From: Pseudomonas fluorescens
Lineage (GTDB): Bacteria > Pseudomonadota > Gammaproteobacteria > Pseudomonadales > Pseudomonadaceae
Direction of reading: 5' to 3'
DNA length: 52,093 bases
Assembly (NCBI RefSeq): GCF_000968015.1
Contig: NZ_LACH01000015.1
Span: 222 to 52,314, forward strand
The notes under the pieces were generated by a model. The model had not been told where the DNA came from. It made no database searches and saw nothing but the letters and a program-made list of their open reading frames with translations. Shown here in pieces: positions 52,041 through 52,093 of this stretch. The position numbers and the translations under genes are program-made. The stretch's first letter is position 1. Every line of letters starts with the position of its first letter.

Positions 52041-52093
52041 GGTGTACATATCCATTTCTGCGGTAACGGCGGCTTAGGGTTTCGCCCTTACGG
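52041..52093 (-). repeat. Dispersed Pseudomonas intergenic repeat, right copy (truncated by window end)
   Basis: The minus strand matches the 62-108 block of the left edge at 40 of 47 positions. The two copies are inverted relative to each other. Bases 51920-52040 hold the kinase leader and nothing else recognised. Confidence 0.6.

Noticed and set aside
51816..52055. A 79-codon minus-strand frame at the right edge
   Set aside because: It overlaps the histidine kinase N-terminus and runs into the dispersed repeat; no conserved protein is recognised.

Overview
The window looks like a chromosomal segment of a Pseudomonas of the P. fluorescens group. It has high GC with strongly C/G-ending codons, a catBCA-benR-benABCD benzoate block, a DUF1652 gene, an OsmE-type lipoprotein, and two families of Pseudomonas REP hairpins (cores GTGGGAGCGAGC and GTAGGAGC) at nine loci. 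I see no rRNA, tRNA, CRISPR array, transposase, phage gene or replication origin. The family assignments are read from motifs and are not database results.

Layout. (1) 1-11 kb is general housekeeping and accessory genes: two diguanylate cyclases, a LysR regulator, a DapA-like aldolase, AzlCD amino-acid export, several short Pseudomonas proteins, a SRAP peptidase, an SsuA-like binding protein and a lipoprotein polysaccharide deacetylase. (2) 11.1-20.4 kb is benzoate catabolism: catR (minus), then catB-catC-catA, benR, and benA-benB-benC-benD (plus), plus an alpha/beta hydrolase. Benzoate is dihydroxylated by BenABC, rearomatised to catechol by BenD, ring-cleaved by CatA, and processed by CatB and CatC towards 3-oxoadipate. 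A BenM/CatM-type operator lies before catB, and two XylS/BenR-type boxes 21 bp apart lie before benA. No benzoate transporter is present. (3) 20.4-24.4 kb holds a NUDIX enzyme, small proteins, OsmE, and a divergent Rrf2 regulator / NDH-2-like dehydrogenase pair with an IscR-like operator over the Rrf2 ribosome-binding site. (4) 24.5-27.8 kb is a PuuB-PuuR-PuuA-like polyamine gamma-glutamylation operon without PuuC or PuuD.

(5) 28.4-49.7 kb is the most interesting part. It appears to be a dispersed regulon for uptake and flavin-dependent oxidation of an unknown, probably nitrogen-containing, compound. It contains two NCS1 permeases, an isochorismatase-fold hydrolase, a LLM flavin monooxygenase, two flavin reductases (about 71% identical), a Pot-type ABC importer, a RibB with a degenerate RibA domain, DUF1330, a seven-gene operon (DUF1185, alpha/beta hydrolase, aldehyde dehydrogenase, flavin reductase, carboxymuconolactone-decarboxylase-fold protein, GntR/FCD regulator, zinc-ribbon NUDIX), and one unannotated 50-codon frame. 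Five copies of a GntR-type operator, consensus TGGTATACCATAATACA, sit in front of five of these units. At four of them the operator overlaps a promoter with exactly 16 bp between -35 and -10. The gene set resembles the Rut pyrimidine-ring-opening pathway (RutA, RutB, RutF and RutD classes) but has no RutC or RutE and carries an aldehyde dehydrogenase instead. The substrate is not determined by the sequence. A 964-residue RCC1-like repeat protein and a TerC protein, neither with an operator, interrupt the regulon.

(6) 49.8-52.1 kb is a NarL-type response regulator and a Cache-domain histidine kinase. The window starts and ends with inverted copies of one short genomic repeat.
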